A stretch of 61,051 bases of DNA, from assembly GCA_011389765.1 (NCBI GenBank), contig JAABTT010000012.1:1-61051 (forward strand). The letters run 5' to 3'. Positions 38,330 to 45,702 of this stretch are shown here, in pieces (position 1 is the first letter of the stretch; every line of letters starts with the position of its first letter). This stretch comes from Desulfohalobiaceae bacterium S24 (GTDB lineage: Bacteria > Desulfobacterota > Desulfovibrionia > Desulfovibrionales > Desulfothermaceae). The position numbers and the translations under genes were made by a program. The notes under the pieces were generated by a model that saw nothing but the letters and a program-made list of their open reading frames with translations, was not told the DNA's origin and searched no databases.

Positions 38330-38848
38330 TCATTTGTTAACCATGACCGGCAGCCCCGCCTCCTTCCAGACGGTCCAGCCGTTGACCAGGACATGGACAT
38401 TGTCAAAGCCCATTTCCTTGAGAAAGAGGGCCAGTTCATGGCTCAAGTCGCAACTTTCCCCGTCGCAATAGGTAATGATCGCCTGGGCGGACTCCAAGCG
38501 CCCTAGCGCATCCATGAAGTAGCTGTCTGCCTCCTGCCAGGGAATATTCAGAGCGCCCTGGATATGGTCATCCTCATACTGGCTTGCCGGACGGGCATCT
38601 ACAAAGACAGCCGCTTCTTCCTTGAATAACTGCCTGGCCCGTTCCAGAGGAATGATCATACTGTCACCGGATGTATCGGAAAACCTGGCCTCTGTCGACC
38701 AGTCGCCGATCAGCGGTATGCCGTCCGCCCGCCAATGGTTGGTACTCACGGCAAGGAACAAGGCCAGGGCCAAAAGAGCGGGGACCTGCCACAGGGACTG
38801 CCGCAGTGGAGCATCTCGAACCGCTATTTTGAAAAACGAAGCGCCCAT
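38330..38848 (-). CDS. Membrane-anchored rhodanese-domain protein
   Basis: 172 residues: one N-terminal membrane segment (VPALLALALFLAVST), then a rhodanese domain. FVDARPASQYEDDHIQGALNIP and the catalytic-loop Cys in ITYCDGESCDLS are visible. The domain is probably periplasmic and could transfer sulfane sulfur or handle persulfide. Its start overlaps the end of the UGA-UGA gene by 25 bp. Confidence 0.88.
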   Translation of the reverse strand: MGASFFKIAVRDAPLRQSLWQVPALLALALFLAVSTNHWRADGIPLIGDWSTEARFSDTSGDSMIIPLERARQLFKEEAAVFVDARPASQYEDDHIQGALNIPWQEADSYFMDALGRLESAQAIITYCDGESCDLSHELALFLKEMGFDNVHVLVNGWTVWKEAGLPVMVNK

Positions 38849-39123
38849 TTTCCGTAATCCCCCATATATACCTCGAGAAGGCCCTGATTGCGGGAAATGG
38901 TTTCCATCAGACCCTGCTCGATAAACACCTGAATGCCGTCAACGTCAAAGCGCTGATATTCGTTGCTGTTTACAGGCTTGCCGATCCGACCGACCGGTCC
39001 GTGAAGAGAGCGTCATCACCCGACAACTGTACTGCCGCTGAAGACGCTAAACATGCCTGTGCGCTCGGCAATGAAATCGATCCGCTTTTGGGAAAGATGA
39101 ATGTATATATACTCTTCCTTCAT
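38824..39123 (-). CDS. Small CC/Sec-motif protein with two consecutive UGA codons
   Basis: The ATG follows GGAGAAGGG. The frame gives 99 residues if TGA-TGA at 39013-39018 (codons 36-37) is decoded. It reads IYIHLSQKRIDFIAERTG, then VVG-U-U-RSLHGPVGRIGKP, then FDVDGIQVFIEQGL. This resembles small proteins described as CC/Se-motif (seleno)proteins, whose motif is Cys-Cys or contains Sec. Family-like sequence continues in the same frame for about 60 residues after the stops. GACC-GGTC-GGTC forms a small stem whose GGTC loop starts 18 bases after the second UGA, a spacing like that of E. coli fdhF. The alternative is a pseudogene. Confidence 0.7.
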
Positions 39124-39144
39124 AATCCCTTCTCCTATAAGGTT

Positions 39145-39849
39145 TCACACCCCGAGAAAAGGCCTGGCCACAAAATAGCCGCCCAGAACGGCGATAAGCA
39201 CCCCGGCGAATCGCCTGAACCACATTCCCCCGGACTGCAGGCCGCTGTGGCCCAGGACCCTCTGAACCAGGGCAGTGGAGCTCCCGGCCAGGACGATGGG
39301 CAGGCAGTGTCCCAGGGCAAAGAGCAGAATCATGCTCACCCCGGTGGCGATTTTCTCCTGAACGGTGATCACGGCCAGGATGGGGGCGATGAAGCCGAAG
39401 GTGCAGGATCCGGATATAATGCCGTAGGCCAGACCCAGGATAAAGGCCCCGCGATGACCTTTGAGCCGAAATCGCTGGGCCAGGCCGCCTGAAAGGGAGC
39501 AGGCCTTGACCCCGAGCATGTCCAGAGCCACCCAGAAGAGGATTAGGCCCAGGAGTATGGTCCAGTAGGGACTGACCTCACCGAGCATGCGCCCCAGCAA
39601 AGCACAGGCAACACCGATGATCACGATGGTGATGAACAACCCCAGGGTGAACAGTCCGGCATAGCCGGCCGCCTGTCTGGGCCTGGGCATGACCTCCTGC
39701 CCGCCCACATAGCCCACGATAAGCGGAATGGAGGCGATGTGGCAGGGGCTCAGGGCTACGCTGATCACCCCCCAGAGGAAGCAGCCCAGGGCCGCAATCA
39801 GCGAGCCGCTGGTCATCCAGGCGTTAATCGTCAAAAAGAGTTCCTGCAT
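39145..39849 (-). CDS. ccdA: CcdA-type thiol-disulfide transmembrane protein
   Basis: 234 residues from the ATG preceded by AGGAG. Six membrane segments; the two redox Cys appear as VALSPCHIASIPL and SGSCTFGFIAP, the CcdA arrangement. It moves reducing equivalents from cytosolic thioredoxin to periplasmic partners. The upstream thioredoxin gene and the downstream selenoprotein genes are likely partners. Confidence 0.92.
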   Translation of the reverse strand: MQELFLTINAWMTSGSLIAALGCFLWGVISVALSPCHIASIPLIVGYVGGQEVMPRPRQAAGYAGLFTLGLFITIVIIGVACALLGRMLGEVSPYWTILLGLILFWVALDMLGVKACSLSGGLAQRFRLKGHRGAFILGLAYGIISGSCTFGFIAPILAVITVQEKIATGVSMILLFALGHCLPIVLAGSSTALVQRVLGHSGLQSGGMWFRRFAGVLIAVLGGYFVARPFLGV

Positions 39850-39860
39850 GTCGACTCCTG

Positions 39861-40919
39861 TCAAGACTTTTTCAGCTTTTCAAGCTCCTTGATGATACTC
39901 TCTTTATCCATGAACCCCTGATGCCGCGTGACTTCTTTGCCTGTCGTATCATAAAAGATCTGGGTGGGAATCGCTCGAATACCGGCATTTCTGGTCAACT
40001 GCGGATACTCGCCCACATCCAGGATCAGGATCTCCGCCTCCCCTTTGTACTGCTCTTGCAGCTCCTCTAAAATCGGCTGCATCATCTTGCAGGGGGTGCA
40101 GGTTCCCCTGCCGAAGTCGGCCAGGACAGGCCGGCCCGTCTCCAGGGCCCGCGCCAGTGGATTATCGGCCAGGGTCGCCTTCTGGGCCTCGATCCAGTCC
40201 TGATTTCTGGTGATGGAGGCTTTGCTGAGCAGCCGGCCGATATAGTCATCCACGGCCTGCCGCTGCTTCATCTGCAGAACATACGGCCGAAGCTGCTCCT
40301 GGACTTCGTCAAAGGAGCTCTCTTCGGGCATCTGCTCTTTGTTCTCCTCATAAAAACTGCGCAGCTCTGACTCCTGGACCTGAATATCATTCAAGACCTC
40401 CTGATCGAGCAACGCAGTTATTCCCTCGCTCACCTCTTGATCTTGCAGCGTTGCGTTGGCTGAATCTGCATCCGGAGGGCCGCCCGCCACATCCAGCCGC
40501 TTTGCTTCCTGCAGAAGAACGTTCTGCGCAATCAAAGACTCGAGAAGGGCTTGTTTATCCCTGGCATAGGCCTTGCGTTGCGACTCCGGGATTGTTTTCA
40601 ACAGATTTTCCAGATCTGCAAGTCTGATTTTTTCAGTATTCACAGTGGCCAGGACGGTGTCGAGCGAAAAGTCTTTGGCTGCCGGATTTTCGCCCAGCAC
40701 GTCCTGGAGCGGGATGGAGCTTTGGGCAGACGGTTCTTGCCCGGCCTTGTCCTGACCTGATTCCAGCCAGACAAGGCCTCCAAGACCCACAACCAGGACA
40801 GCCACAATAAGCCCGCCCCACAGCAGTTTTTTGCCGGCCCGGCCGCTTGGCTCGGATGGTGACGGTTTTTGACCGGGCTGGTCACCAGGGGATTCGTTGC
40901 TCTTGTCGGGTGCAGTCAT
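39861..40919 (-). CDS. Membrane-anchored SurA-N-like/thioredoxin fusion protein
   Basis: 352 residues. A Pro/Ser-rich N-terminus, one membrane segment (about 32-53), then a helical part resembling the SurA/PpiD N-terminal chaperone region (VNTEKIRLADLENLLKTIP and LLESLIAQNVLLQEAKRL), and a C-terminal thioredoxin domain with CTPC and the cis-Pro in RAIPTQIFYD. It is presumably periplasmic and reduced by the adjacent CcdA. AAGGAG precedes the ATG. Confidence 0.87.
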   Translation of the reverse strand: MTAPDKSNESPGDQPGQKPSPSEPSGRAGKKLLWGGLIVAVLVVGLGGLVWLESGQDKAGQEPSAQSSIPLQDVLGENPAAKDFSLDTVLATVNTEKIRLADLENLLKTIPESQRKAYARDKQALLESLIAQNVLLQEAKRLDVAGGPPDADSANATLQDQEVSEGITALLDQEVLNDIQVQESELRSFYEENKEQMPEESSFDEVQEQLRPYVLQMKQRQAVDDYIGRLLSKASITRNQDWIEAQKATLADNPLARALETGRPVLADFGRGTCTPCKMMQPILEELQEQYKGEAEILILDVGEYPQLTRNAGIRAIPTQIFYDTTGKEVTRHQGFMDKESIIKELEKLKKS

Positions 40920-40956
40920 TGATTCTCCTTAGCATTTAGTAGGGGTTGCACACATT

Positions 40957-41019
40957 TCAGCTGCAGCAGCAGGCCAGGACCATGACCTGGTTATTTGTTT
41001 CACAGCACTGTTCAGTCAT
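40957..41019 (-). CDS. 20-residue Cys-rich peptide or truncated DGC-type zinc-binding protein
   Basis: After a good GGAGG the frame reads MTEQCCETNNQVMVLACCCS then TGA. The start resembles DGC-domain putative zinc-binding proteins (..VLACSGGSNVGQ..). After the TGA only NVCNPY remains before a TAA. It is either a remnant or a genuine micro-protein with five Cys. I favour remnant, because the family is about 120 residues long. Confidence 0.45.
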   Translation of the reverse strand: MTEQCCETNNQVMVLACCCS

Positions 41020-41064
41020 AAACTATCCTCCGTATACTGCTGTCTTGTAGCCCATGGCCAACAT

Positions 41065-41301
41065 CTATTTTTGTCCGATCCAATTTTTAACATCTTCCTT
41101 GGAGGGCACCTTGCCCACGGACTTGACCTCGCCGTCTACCACCACCGCCGGGGTTCCGAAAACACCGTATTTGGCGATATCCATGGTTCCGGTCACTTTT
41201 TCCACATTCGCGGCCACCCCGGTCTCCTGCAGGGTGTCCATAACCAGCTGTTCCGTTTGCATGCACTTGGGGCAGCCCGGTCCTAATACTTTGATGTCCA
41301 T
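41065..41301 (-). CDS. Small thioredoxin-like protein (redox-active disulfide protein 2 type)
   Basis: 78 residues with the active site GPGCPKCMQTEQ and the cis-Pro region VFGTPAVVVDG. No signal peptide, so it is cytosolic. Such proteins regularly accompany DUF318 permeases. AGGAG lies 7 bases before the ATG; the permease ends 84 bp upstream. Confidence 0.92.
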   Translation of the reverse strand: MDIKVLGPGCPKCMQTEQLVMDTLQETGVAANVEKVTGTMDIAKYGVFGTPAVVVDGEVKSVGKVPSKEDVKNWIGQK

Positions 41302-41385
41302 TGTTTTACTCCTATGTGGTTAGAATTTATTTTGTTGTCTATTTATTCAGTGTGCTTCCGTAATTCATTTATATAAAGAGATCCA

Positions 41386-42570
41386 TTACGACGAGACAAA
41401 AAAGGACCCGTAGGCCATTCCCGCAATTGTGGACAGGACCACGATGATCCCGGCGAAGGTCAGGGTCTTTTTCCAGCCCATGACGCTGCCGATGACGATC
41501 AAGTTGGGCAGGGACAGGGCCGGACCGGCCAGGAGCATGGTCAGGGCCGGGCCCTGCCCCATGCCCGAGCCGAGCAGTCCCTGCAGGATCGGGACCTCGG
41601 TCAGGGTGGCGAAGTACATCAGGGCCGAGGCCAGGGCCGCGAACAGATTGGCCCACAGGGAGTTGCCCCCCACCAGTTCAGCCACGAAATGCTCCGGAAT
41701 CAGGGCCGGATTTCCCGGTCGGCCCAGAAAGAAACCGGCAAAGAGCACCCCGGCAAAGAGCAGGGGAAAGATCTGCTTCATGAAGCCCCAGGTGGACTGG
41801 ACCCATTCCCCGAGCTCCTCGCGCTTGAACCAGGATTTGAGCATGAAGCCGAGGATGACGAGCAAAATGGCGGTCACGATCCACTTGACCTGAAAGATGG
41901 ACTGCCAGATGAAGTGTGCCTCCTGGCCCGGGCTGGCAAAGGCGGCAAAGATCAGGATCAGGACCAGGACCAGCATGTAGACACCGTTCTGGGCCAGGGA
42001 CCGTCCCTCATCATCGTCCTCCGGCAGATACATCTGACCGGCCTGGCGTTTTTCGTCATCCTTGCGGAAAATAAAATGCATGGACAGGCCGACAATGGCC
42101 GCAAAACCGATGGCCCCGATGGCTCTGGCCAGCCCGAGCTGCCAGCCCAGAACCCGAGCCGTGAAGACGATGGCCAGGACATTGATGGCCGGTCCGGAAT
42201 AGAGAAAGGCCGTGGCCGGGCCGATACCGGCTCCTCTGGAATAGATCCCGGCGAACAGGGGCAGGACCGTACAGGAGCAGACCGCCAGAATGGTTCCCGA
42301 GACCGAGGCCACGGAATAGGATAGAAACTTGTTGGCCTGGGCCCCGAAATACTTGATCACCGAGGCCTGGGAGATGAAGGCCGCGATGGCCCCGGCTATG
42401 AAAAAGGCCGGGATGAGGCAGGTCAAAACATGCTTCTGGGCGTATTCCTGGAGCATCATGAAGGCCTCCAGGCCGGCCTGGCGGATGACCGGATCGTTCC
42501 AGGGCATGTAGTAGGCCGCCAGGAAAAAGAGCACGAGCAATAGGAGTTTGTAGCGTTCTTTGATATTCAT
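41386..42570 (-). CDS. ArsP/DUF318-family permease
   Basis: 394 residues with about ten hydrophobic segments in two halves and the family's cysteine motif VCSCTVLPLFAGIYSRGAGIGPA. ArsP members export trivalent organoarsenicals; many DUF318 permeases have no known substrate. The neighbouring ArsR and arsC remnant support an arsenic-like substrate (inference). GGAG precedes the ATG. Confidence 0.87.
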   Translation of the reverse strand: MNIKERYKLLLLVLFFLAAYYMPWNDPVIRQAGLEAFMMLQEYAQKHVLTCLIPAFFIAGAIAAFISQASVIKYFGAQANKFLSYSVASVSGTILAVCSCTVLPLFAGIYSRGAGIGPATAFLYSGPAINVLAIVFTARVLGWQLGLARAIGAIGFAAIVGLSMHFIFRKDDEKRQAGQMYLPEDDDEGRSLAQNGVYMLVLVLILIFAAFASPGQEAHFIWQSIFQVKWIVTAILLVILGFMLKSWFKREELGEWVQSTWGFMKQIFPLLFAGVLFAGFFLGRPGNPALIPEHFVAELVGGNSLWANLFAALASALMYFATLTEVPILQGLLGSGMGQGPALTMLLAGPALSLPNLIVIGSVMGWKKTLTFAGIIVVLSTIAGMAYGSFFVSS

Positions 42571-42648
42571 CTCACTTCTCCGGATTGTTTTTATCTATTT
42601 GGCAAAATATTCAATATTCGTGATCAACCATTTCCTTTAATTTCAGAG

Positions 42649-42990
42649 CTCTTTCCAGTGAGCTGAAATTTGTATGATTTTTTGGGCACTTTATTGTGAA
42701 TTGTTTGCAAATCGAGGTTTCAGGTGTCAGGTGTCAGCCCTGCCTCTGGCCGCAGACGCCCAGTTTGATCGAAAAAGAAACTTGGAGTCACCTCCTCCGT
42801 CATTCCGGCGGCTTGTCACGCCGAAGCTTCTTTGCGAAGGCGGAAGCCGGAATCCAGATTAAAAATGTAAGAGCTGGACCCCGGCCTACGCCGGGGTGAC
42901 GGAGAAAGAACAATGAAGTTTCATACGAGATTTTAAGGCATGGATATTGTAAATCTTTTTTTTCCCTGACACCTGACACCTGACACCAAA
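42649..42990. repeat. Composite intergenic repeat (copy 1)
   Basis: Starts with AGAGCTCTTTCC...GTGAGCTGAAATTTGTATG, then TTTCAGGTGTCAGGTGTCAG. The middle is a CTCCGTCATTCC...GGGGTGACGGAG block, and it closes with the inverse CTGACACCTGACACC. The middle 200 bp match 52741-52945 in the same orientation. It fills the gap between the arsC remnant and the permease; no gene is present. Confidence 0.8.
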
Positions 42991-43079
42991 TGAATGTCCA
43001 ATTTTGAAAAAAAATACAAGCATTTTAAGTAGTTAAGTATTAAATTTGTCAGGCACTTACGAAATCTGTACTTCAAACT

Positions 43080-43179
43080 TTATGCTAAACTGTACACGAA
43101 TTCCTGAATCTCGTCTCTGACCCTGCGATAGACCTGCAGGGCGCTTTCCTCACAGAAACAGAATTCTCTTTTTAGCCAT
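43080..43179 (-). pseudogene. arsC (LMW-phosphatase-type arsenate reductase) remnant
   Basis: The ATG begins MAKKRILFL and then TGA, where arsenate reductases read LFLC. After one frame change it continues ESALQVYRRVRDEIQEFVYSLA and a stop, like the C-terminal helix of the family (..V.RRVRDEI...V). About 100 central residues are missing, including the catalytic CX5R loop, so it is an internally deleted gene. It lies 12 bp downstream of arsR. Confidence 0.7.
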
Positions 43180-43191
43180 AGCACACATCTC

Positions 43192-43548
43192 TTATTCTTT
43201 GACCTCACACCCACATGGTTGCGCATCGTTTTGCAAACAAAGCAGCTGCCGCTGCACATTGGCCCGAACCATGTCCTCCAAGCAATGAAAAAAATTCAAC
43301 ACGCATGGAGCCGCCAGGCGGTAATGCATCTGGGTGCCGCGTTTTTCAAAATCAACGACCCCGGCTTGTTTCAGGATTGAGAGGTGCTTGGAGACCGTTG
43401 AGATATCGGCGCCGATCATCTCGGTCAGTTCGCAGACGCAGCGATTCGCTCTGCCCAGCTCCTCAACGATAAAGAGTCGAGTGGGATGGCCCAGGGCCTT
43501 CATGATACTGGCCCGGCCTTCGTAGCGGTCTCGAATTTCCTGATTCAC
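43192..43548 (-). CDS. arsR: ArsR-family metalloregulator
   Basis: 118 residues from a GTG with GGAGG upstream. The winged helix and metal-sensing helix read RCVCELTEMIGADISTVSKHLSILKQAGVV; the Cys pair in CVCEL is the classical arsenic-sensing site type. The C-terminal tail has further Cys (LLCLQNDAQPCGCEV). It is expected to repress the operon until As(III) or a related thiophilic ion binds. Confidence 0.93.
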   Translation of the reverse strand: MNQEIRDRYEGRASIMKALGHPTRLFIVEELGRANRCVCELTEMIGADISTVSKHLSILKQAGVVDFEKRGTQMHYRLAAPCVLNFFHCLEDMVRANVQRQLLCLQNDAQPCGCEVKE

Positions 43549-43566
43549 AGTGCCTCCGTTCGATAG

Positions 43567-43601
43567 TTGGCATAACAACCAATAAACAAAAAAAATGTCA
43601 A
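43567..43601 (-). promoter_or_regulatory. Promoter and candidate ArsR operator of the arsR operon
   Basis: On the minus strand TTGACA (43596-43601) is followed after about 18 bases by TGTTAT. The -10 lies inside ATTGGTTGTTATGCCAA (43567-43583). The same layout recurs at 44257-44289 and 47091-47124. Confidence 0.7.
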
Positions 43602-43653
43602 ACTAAATCATCCATGCCTCGTCCCTTTCGGATATCTCAGCAGGTCTGCCTTT

Positions 43654-44184
43654 TTACACATCCAGATCGAAACCCGCCAGGTATTCTTGAAGATTCGCCA
43701 AATTTTCCCCGCTCAGGTATGGGCAGGCCTCGGGCGAGACTGCCCCTTCACTGATCAGCTTGGCCAGGACCATGCAGGTTGCCTGGCCGCATTCCCGGGA
43801 GCACTTCGCGGAAGTGGGAAGGAGCTTCAGGATGGAAAAGATCTGCGGCCTTGTCCTGACGGCATATTTCGGTTCGATCTCATCCCGCCTGTCCCAGATC
43901 GCGTTGATCTCCCGCTGCAGCCAGCGACAAACCTTTTCCGCCTCCTCTTCGTCCTGCAGGGCATTGATGGCAATCTTGTCCGGATGCACAGTGATCAGTT
44001 TGCCGTGGGCCTTGAAAGTCACAGACGGCGGCTCCCTGGTGAAGGCATCTCCCTCCAGCTCGGCGTTGAGGTAGGGAATGACTTCCGAGATATCCTGCTC
44101 CAGATGGGCGAAGCAGTGCAGGCTCTGGGCCTGGGTATTGCATTTGGACCGAAAGATTTCCTTGGTGTACCCTTCAAGCAGCAT
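43654..44184 (-). CDS. Protein with C-terminal Fe-S domain of the CODH/ACS-gamma type
   Basis: 176 residues. The C-terminal part SILKLLPTSAKCSRECGQATCMVLAKL...CPYL matches the four-Cys Fe-S domain found in the large subunit of corrinoid/Fe-S proteins and in related electron carriers. The N-terminal ~110 residues are unrecognised. It has its own copy of the shared promoter/operator, so it belongs to the ArsR regulon. AAGGAG precedes the ATG. Confidence 0.8.
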   Translation of the reverse strand: MLLEGYTKEIFRSKCNTQAQSLHCFAHLEQDISEVIPYLNAELEGDAFTREPPSVTFKAHGKLITVHPDKIAINALQDEEEAEKVCRWLQREINAIWDRRDEIEPKYAVRTRPQIFSILKLLPTSAKCSRECGQATCMVLAKLISEGAVSPEACPYLSGENLANLQEYLAGFDLDV

Positions 44185-44256
44185 GGCTCATTCTCCTTGT
44201 TGGACGTCTTTCACTCTGTGCATCAAGTGACTCCTTGCATTGCCTCTGTTTGTTAC

Positions 44257-44289
44257 TTGGTAGAATAACCAATAAAAAAACTTTGTCAA
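44257..44289 (-). promoter_or_regulatory. Second promoter with candidate ArsR operator
   Basis: TTGACA (44284-44289), then 16-17 bases, then TATTCT, overlapped by ATTGGTTATTCTACCAA (44257-44273). It faces the Fe-S gene at 44184. Confidence 0.7.
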
Positions 44290-44328
44290 CCTTTGAGCAG
44301 CAGGGCTCATTCCTCGCTAAATTTGAAT

Positions 44329-45129
44329 TTATTTTTGAACGTATTTGATACGATCGGGTCGGTGAAAGCAATTCAGCCTGTAGGGCCTGGCGTACGCGGC
44401 CAGGGTCATTCCGGCCTGCCTGGCAATATCTACCCCAAGGCTCGAAGGTGCAGTGCGGGAAATGACAATGGGAATTCCTATCCTTGCACATTTGAGAACG
44501 ATATCCGAGGTTAGCCGACCAGTGGTGTACATCGCTCCTCCTGCAGGAATATTTTCAAGTAAAAGAGTCCCAATGACTTTATCGACGGCATTGTGTCTGC
44601 CCACATCCTCACAACAGATCTTGAGCTCTCCATCGGACCAGAAACTGCATGCATGAACACAATGGGTTTTCGAAGATAAATCTGAGACCTGCAATGTCCC
44701 CTTGATCAATCGCCGGACATCATCGAAATCCAAAAAACATTCAGCAAGATCCACCTTCTGCTCTTGAAGCATATGCCTGGAGATCCTTCCAGAACCGCCG
44801 CAGCCGGAAGTGACGATCATCTCCTCACTTTGATTTTCGGGCGGATCTTCCACTTTGGCATACACGGTCATTCTCCCTTCCGGACAGGTCAGGACCTCGA
44901 CCACCTCATTCCTAGAACTGAGATATCCCTGCCCGAACAAAAATCCAAGCGCCAGAGCTTCCAGGTTCGAAGGCATGACCATGGTCGTTCCGATGAGGAT
45001 TTCGTTCAAAGCCACTTCCACCGGTTGTTCGACCAGGACGGTTTCTGTGCCGGTTGTTCGATCTGCGGCCGTTAAAACTTCGGTTTCCATCTGCCTGGTG
45101 GTCGATGCTTGAGTGCTTGTATGAGTCAT
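44329..45129 (-). CDS. fdhD: FdhD-family sulfurtransferase (Mo/W enzyme accessory)
   Basis: 267 residues. FdhD passes sulfur from a cysteine desulfurase to the molybdopterin cofactor of formate dehydrogenase. Seen: EVALNEILIGTTMVMPSNLEALALGFL, TSGCGGSGRIS (the sulfur-carrying loop, with CGGS instead of CGxCG), EDVGRHNAVDKVIG and ISRTAPSSLGVDIARQAGMTLAAYARP. The extra pair in THCVHACSF is notable. It ends 144 bp before the Fe-S gene, beyond the operator. No formate dehydrogenase is in the window. Confidence 0.9.
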   Translation of the reverse strand: MTHTSTQASTTRQMETEVLTAADRTTGTETVLVEQPVEVALNEILIGTTMVMPSNLEALALGFLFGQGYLSSRNEVVEVLTCPEGRMTVYAKVEDPPENQSEEMIVTSGCGGSGRISRHMLQEQKVDLAECFLDFDDVRRLIKGTLQVSDLSSKTHCVHACSFWSDGELKICCEDVGRHNAVDKVIGTLLLENIPAGGAMYTTGRLTSDIVLKCARIGIPIVISRTAPSSLGVDIARQAGMTLAAYARPYRLNCFHRPDRIKYVQK

Positions 45130-45155
45130 CTTCAATACGCTTATGTTAACGGAAG

Positions 45156-45362
45156 TCAGAAATCAGACGTTGTGCCCTGAGAAGTCTGATCAGCCGTGTC
45201 TCCGCCTGAATCCTGCTGCCCACAGCAAGACTGCATGGGCAGAGTTTCCAAGTTCCGAGCCATATTCTCCTGCACGTCCTGTGCAGGGGGAGTCCAGCTT
45301 CAAGCGGCCCCGGCGACATGCTGATCATGTTGCTCGACCACGGTTCGATTGTCTTCTGTCAT
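45156..45362 (-). CDS. 68-residue predicted selenoprotein (UGA at codon 21)
   Basis: AGGAGAG lies 8 bases before the ATG. The frame reads MTEDNRTVVEQHDQHVAGAA, then TGA (45300-45302), then SWTPPAQDVQENMARN, then LETLPMQSCCGQQDSGG and a stop. The second half has a coherent composition and a C-terminal SCCG. A 7-bp hairpin with loop AGGAC starts 12 bases after the UGA, placing its loop at +20, close to the +18 of the E. coli fdhF SECIS. I recognise no family. It lies between the radical SAM gene and fdhD and might be their substrate peptide or partner (inference). Confidence 0.65.
45269..45287 (-). promoter_or_regulatory. Candidate bacterial SECIS hairpin
   Basis: On the coding strand CCTGCAC-AGGAC-GTGCAGG, a perfect 7-bp stem with a G-rich loop, lies just after the UGA at 45300-45302. 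Confidence 0.65.
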
Positions 45363-45609
45363 AATGTCTCTCCTGGATTTGAAAGTCAAAATTGGTTAGC
45401 CCTCTTTGCACATGCCCTTGTTTAAAATGCACGGCTCTTCGTTTTGTTTTTCGACTTGGATCGTCGAATGTTCAATACCGATTTAAACATTGTGATTTCC
45501 TTATGATGTGCAAATTCCCTGCCTTGCGGAAAAAAACCACAGTACGAATCAGCATCTGCCATGTGACCTGCAGGCCAAAATAAGGGTTTGCTTAAGCCGA
45601 AATTTGGCG

Positions 45610-45702
45610 TAATAATTTTTTATCTCTGCAATTTTCTACATCTTTAGTGATAACCCTAAAGAGCTCAACCTGTTTACAGATAACACAACTCTCAGGGGCA
45701 AA
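45610..45702 (-). pseudogene. Internally deleted copy of the class III cyclase gene
   Basis: 45611-45680 matches the 3' part of the cyclase gene (58344-58413). It is directly joined to a match of that gene's first bases and leader (58893-58915, ACACAACTCTCAGGGGCAAA). About 480 bp of the gene are missing. The right part overlaps the last codons of the radical SAM gene. The rest of 45363-45609 shows nothing recognisable. Confidence 0.85.

Noticed and set aside
40957-41019. Reading the TGA of the Cys-rich micro-ORF as selenocysteine
   Set aside because: Only six codons follow before another stop, and no hairpin lies at SECIS distance.
43080-43179. Selenocysteine in the arsC remnant (MAKKRILFL-UGA)
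   Set aside because: The gene lacks its centre and changes frame right after the TGA, so it is a dead gene regardless of how the codon arose.
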